Shown: piece by piece, positions 61,924 to 64,000 of the stretch
Layout of the letters: each line of letters begins with the position of its first letter
Numbering within the stretch: position 1 is the stretch's first letter
Position numbers and translations under genes: made by a program
Source of the DNA: Blastococcus sp. CT_GayMR16
GTDB taxonomy: Bacteria > Actinomycetota > Actinomycetes > Mycobacteriales > Geodermatophilaceae
DNA: 64,000 bases
Reading direction: 5' to 3'
Assembly: GCF_004570875.1 (NCBI RefSeq)
Contig: NZ_SPQK01000022.1
Location: forward strand, 1-64,000
The notes under the pieces: model-generated
The model's input: only the letters and a program-made list of their open reading frames with translations
Database searches by the model: none
Told to the model about the DNA's origin: nothing

Positions 61924-63027
61924 TCAGACGGTCTGGGTCTCGCGGCGACGGCCGGCAGCCGTCAGACCGACTCCGAGGCCGAGGGCCAGCAGGCCGACGG
62001 TCAGCGGAAGAGAGACATCAGAACCGGTGTACGCGAGCTGGCCACTGGGCTGGGCCTTGGCCGACGCCGGGGCCTGGTGGGCGACCGGAGCAGCAGGGGC
62101 CACCGGCTTGACAGCCGGCCTCGCTTCTTCGTGCTTCTGCGGGCAGTCACCGGGCTTCGCGTCCTGGTGGCCGTCCTTGTCGCAGTCGCACCACGGCCAC
62201 TGGCCGTTGCCGCCCACGTTCACGTTCCCGCTTCCGTTGACGTCGCCACCGTTGGCCTCCTGGACCAGGGTCACGCTGCCGGTGCGGAAGTTGTAGATGC
62301 AGGTGCTGTACTCGGGGCAGTAGAACGTGTTGCCGATGATGCCGGTGTTGATGTCGGCGTTGTTGGTTCCGCCGTCTCCACCGTCGATGTCGGTGTCGAC
62401 CTCGACCTTGTGGATGTTGGTGGCCTCGGCCGAGCTGCCGTTGAGGTTGGCGTTGCCGTCCTCGTCGTGGCCGCCGCCCGAACCCGAGGACAGGGCCTCA
62501 GGCCCGTCCTCCTTGTCCCAGTTGCCGCCGCCGCCGTTCCAGTCGTGGTCGTCGCTCTCGCTGGTGTTGGACTGGTCGACCTCGTTGGTGGCGATGGCCG
62601 TCTGGTCGCCGCCGCCGGCGACAGCGACGTTGCCGCTGCCGTTGACGTCGCCGCCGTTGGCCTCCTGGGTCAGCTTCACGTCACCGGAGTCGAACTCGAT
62701 GGACGTGAACTCCTCCTCGTTCTCGCTGCCCGAGAACGTGTTCGTGGAGTAGATGGGAACGACGCCGGTGTTGACGGTGGCGTTGTTGGTGCCGCCGTCT
62801 CCGCCGTCGACATCGGTGTCGACCTCGGTCTTGTCGACGTTGGTGGCCTCGGCCGAGCTGCCGTTGAGGTTGGCGTTGCCACCGTCTGACTCAGTGCTGC
62901 TGTTGCTCTGATCCACGCCGTTCGCAGCGTCGGACACTTGGTCCGCGCTGGCCACCGCCTGGCCGAGGAAGAAGATCCCTCCGGCCATACCGGCGATGGC
63001 GAGTCCGTTTCTCACGGATCGATTCAT
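61924..63027 (-). CDS. LAYTG-anchored repetitive surface protein, copy 2 (two repeats)
   Basis: A 367-residue paralogue of the neighbour, with a nearly identical signal peptide (NRSVRNGLAIAGMAGG) and the same C-terminus: SGQLAYTG, membrane helix, RRRETQTV. Two repeats are seen, each with GGNANLN or DGNANLN, TDVDGGDGG or TDIDGGDGG, ANGGDVNGSGNV and GGGDQTA. The last repeat has FYCPEYSTC, then a Trp/Cys segment WPWCDCDKDG not found in copy 1. The ATG at 63027 has AAGGAA about nine bases upstream. Conserved ends and varied middles suggest gene conversion. Confidence 0.9.
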   Translation of the reverse strand: MNRSVRNGLAIAGMAGGIFFLGQAVASADQVSDAANGVDQSNSSTESDGGNANLNGSSAEATNVDKTEVDTDVDGGDGGTNNATVNTGVVPIYSTNTFSGSENEEEFTSIEFDSGDVKLTQEANGGDVNGSGNVAVAGGGDQTAIATNEVDQSNTSESDDHDWNGGGGNWDKEDGPEALSSGSGGGHDEDGNANLNGSSAEATNIHKVEVDTDIDGGDGGTNNADINTGIIGNTFYCPEYSTCIYNFRTGSVTLVQEANGGDVNGSGNVNVGGNGQWPWCDCDKDGHQDAKPGDCPQKHEEARPAVKPVAPAAPVAHQAPASAKAQPSGQLAYTGSDVSLPLTVGLLALGLGVGLTAAGRRRETQTV

Positions 63028-63048
63028 CGTTCGTTCCTTAGGATGGGT

Positions 63049-63084
63049 GCGCGTCATCGGGCCCTGAGAAGTGCGATGACGTGC
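63049..63084. promoter_or_regulatory. Inverted repeat before copy 2
   Basis: GCGCGTCATCG (63049-63059) and CGATGACGTGC (63074-63084) are inverted arms with one G-T pair. It lies 22-57 bases before the copy 2 start, in the same position as the element before copy 1. Confidence 0.65.
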
Positions 63085-63111
63085 GTGTGAATGGGCAAGT
63101 GCAGGTGGTTC

Positions 63112-63149
63112 CCGGCCCGCCGCCGCAGTTGGATCCGGCGGCGGGCCGG
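63112..63149. terminator. Terminator of the third LAYTG protein gene
   Basis: CCGGCCCGCCGCCG (63112-63125) pairs with CGGCGGCGGGCCGG (63136-63149), a perfect 14-bp stem with a 10-base loop, ending four bases before the stop of the gene at 63154. Confidence 0.92.
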
Positions 63150-63153
63150 TGGA

Positions 63154-64000
63154 TCAGACGGTCTGGGTCTCGCGGCGACGGCCGGCGGCCGTCAGACCGA
63201 CTCCGAGGCCGAGGGCCAGCAGGCCCGCGGTCAGCGGAAGAGAGACGTCAGAACCGGTGTAGGCGAGCTGACCGCTGGGCTGTGCACTGGCCGACACGGG
63301 AGCCCGGTTGTGGGCGACCGGAGCGGCATGCGCGACCGGCATGGCGGCCGGGCTCGCGTCCTCGTGCTTCGGGCACTCGCACGGCGAGACCCCGGGCACC
63401 GGAGCATTGACGCCGACGTTCCCGCTGCCGTTGACGTTTCCGCCGTTGGCCGACTGGTACACCGTCACGTCACCGGTGGTGAAGTTGTAGGTGCAGGTGC
63501 TGTACGCGGGGCAGTAGAACGTGTTGCCGATGATGCCGGTGTTGATCTCGGCGTTGTTCTCGCCGCCGTCGCCACCGTCGATGTCGGTGTCGACGTCGGT
63601 GATGTCCACATTGGTGGCCTCGGCAGAGCTGCCGTTGAGGTTGGTGTTGCTGCCCTCGTCGTCGCCACCGCCGCCGCCGCCGGAGAAGGACTGGTTCTCG
63701 TTGTCCTTGTTCCAGTCGTGGTCGTCGCCCTCGCTGGTGTTGGACTGGTCGACGTGGTTGGTGGCCGTTGCCGTCTGGTCGCCGGAGTCAGCAACAGCCA
63801 CGTTCCCGCTGTTGTTGACGTCGCCGCCGTTGGCCTCCTGGGAGAGGGCCACGTCGCCGGAGGTGAAGTCGACCGTGATGGAGCCGTCTTCCCCTTCCGG
63901 CTCCTCGATCACGCTGGCCTGCATGACGCCGCCGTCGGACAGGACGCCGGTGTTGATCGCGGCGTTGTTGGTGCCGCCGTCGCCACCGTCGACATCGGTC
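63154..64000 (-). CDS. LAYTG-anchored repetitive surface protein, copy 3 (N-terminus outside window)
   Basis: The C-terminal 281 residues of a third paralogue; the reading frame is still open at the window edge, where it reads TDVDGGDGGTNNAAINTGV, so a signal peptide and at least part of a further repeat lie outside. Visible parts: SGDVALSQEANGGDVNNSGNV, DQTATATNHVDQSNTSEGDDH, GGGGGGDDEGSNTNLNGS, a last repeat with FYCPAYSTC, then a linker and LAYTG, membrane helix, RRRETQTV. An internal ATG at 63924 is not the start. Same layout and terminator as copies 1 and 2. Confidence 0.88.
   Translation of the reverse strand, partial: TDVDGGDGGTNNAAINTGVLSDGGVMQASVIEEPEGEDGSITVDFTSGDVALSQEANGGDVNNSGNVAVADSGDQTATATNHVDQSNTSEGDDHDWNKDNENQSFSGGGGGGDDEGSNTNLNGSSAEATNVDITDVDTDIDGGDGGENNAEINTGIIGNTFYCPAYSTCTYNFTTGDVTVYQSANGGNVNGSGNVGVNAPVPGVSPCECPKHEDASPAAMPVAHAAPVAHNRAPVSASAQPSGQLAYTGSDVSLPLTAGLLALGLGVGLTAAGRRRETQTV

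Noticed and set aside
60300-64000. CRISPR array or satellite DNA
   Set aside because: The periodicity is of protein repeats, with signal peptides and anchors, not short identical repeats and spacers.
63924-64000. ATG 63924 as the start of the third surface protein
   Set aside because: The frame continues upstream with the repeat consensus to the window edge, and no signal peptide follows the ATG.

Overview
The window is high-GC actinobacterial DNA from the part of the chromosome near the replication origin. The gene order gyrB-gyrA-DUF3566-tRNA-Ile-DLW39-tRNA-Ala-ppiA-rhomboid-PH protein-crgA-DUF881-trpG-pknB-pknA-pbpA-rodA-pstP-fhaB-fhaA matches the Mycobacterium tuberculosis Rv0005-Rv0020c block. 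GTG starts, the efeUOB set, many DUF-family proteins and surface proteins with a LAYTG signal fit a Geodermatophilaceae-like genome (Blastococcus, Geodermatophilus or Modestobacter). That family assignment is inference; no marker in the window proves it.

Layout. 1-5.6 kb: a partial hypothetical gene, an ABC exporter, an NAD(P)-dependent epimerase-like protein and an APC amino-acid permease. 5.8-14.4 kb: DNA gyrase and its usual neighbours, two tRNAs, cyclophilin and rhomboid protease. 14.4-14.9 kb: the only gene-free stretch over 300 bases, with DnaA-box-like words and terminators. 14.9-26.4 kb: the cell-division and peptidoglycan control block. Here crgA, DUF881 and trpG are followed by the reverse-strand run fhaA, fhaB, pstP, rodA, pbpA, pknA and pknB, with near-zero spacing in the core. 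After tRNA-Leu, 26.7-51.6 kb is mixed metabolism: acyl-CoA dehydrogenase with a divergent TetR, proline dehydrogenase, aldose epimerase, an aminotransferase/omega-amidase-like pair, a CYTH-CHAD protein, phosphofructokinase opposite a GntR regulator, and a cyclase/acyl-CoA ligase/enoyl-CoA hydratase operon. 51.8-55.2 kb: the efeUOB iron-uptake operon behind an IdeR-like box. 55.4-59.3 kb: a second PknA-like kinase, a membrane protein, CinA and a 52-residue membrane protein.

The right end (59.1-64.0 kb) is the most unusual region. A class E sortase is followed by at least three tandem reverse-strand genes for secreted, Asp/Asn/Gly-rich repeat proteins. All three end in the same LAYTG signal, membrane segment and basic tail. 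Each is followed a few bases after its stop by its own long hairpin, and the two visible upstream regions share an inverted repeat. The third gene runs off the window, so the array is probably larger. This is a candidate dedicated system for building a cell-surface layer.

Three copies of GTTCCACGTGGAAC, a 14-bp parS-like palindrome, lie at 2.7, 27.3 and 35.1 kb, consistent with an origin-proximal location.
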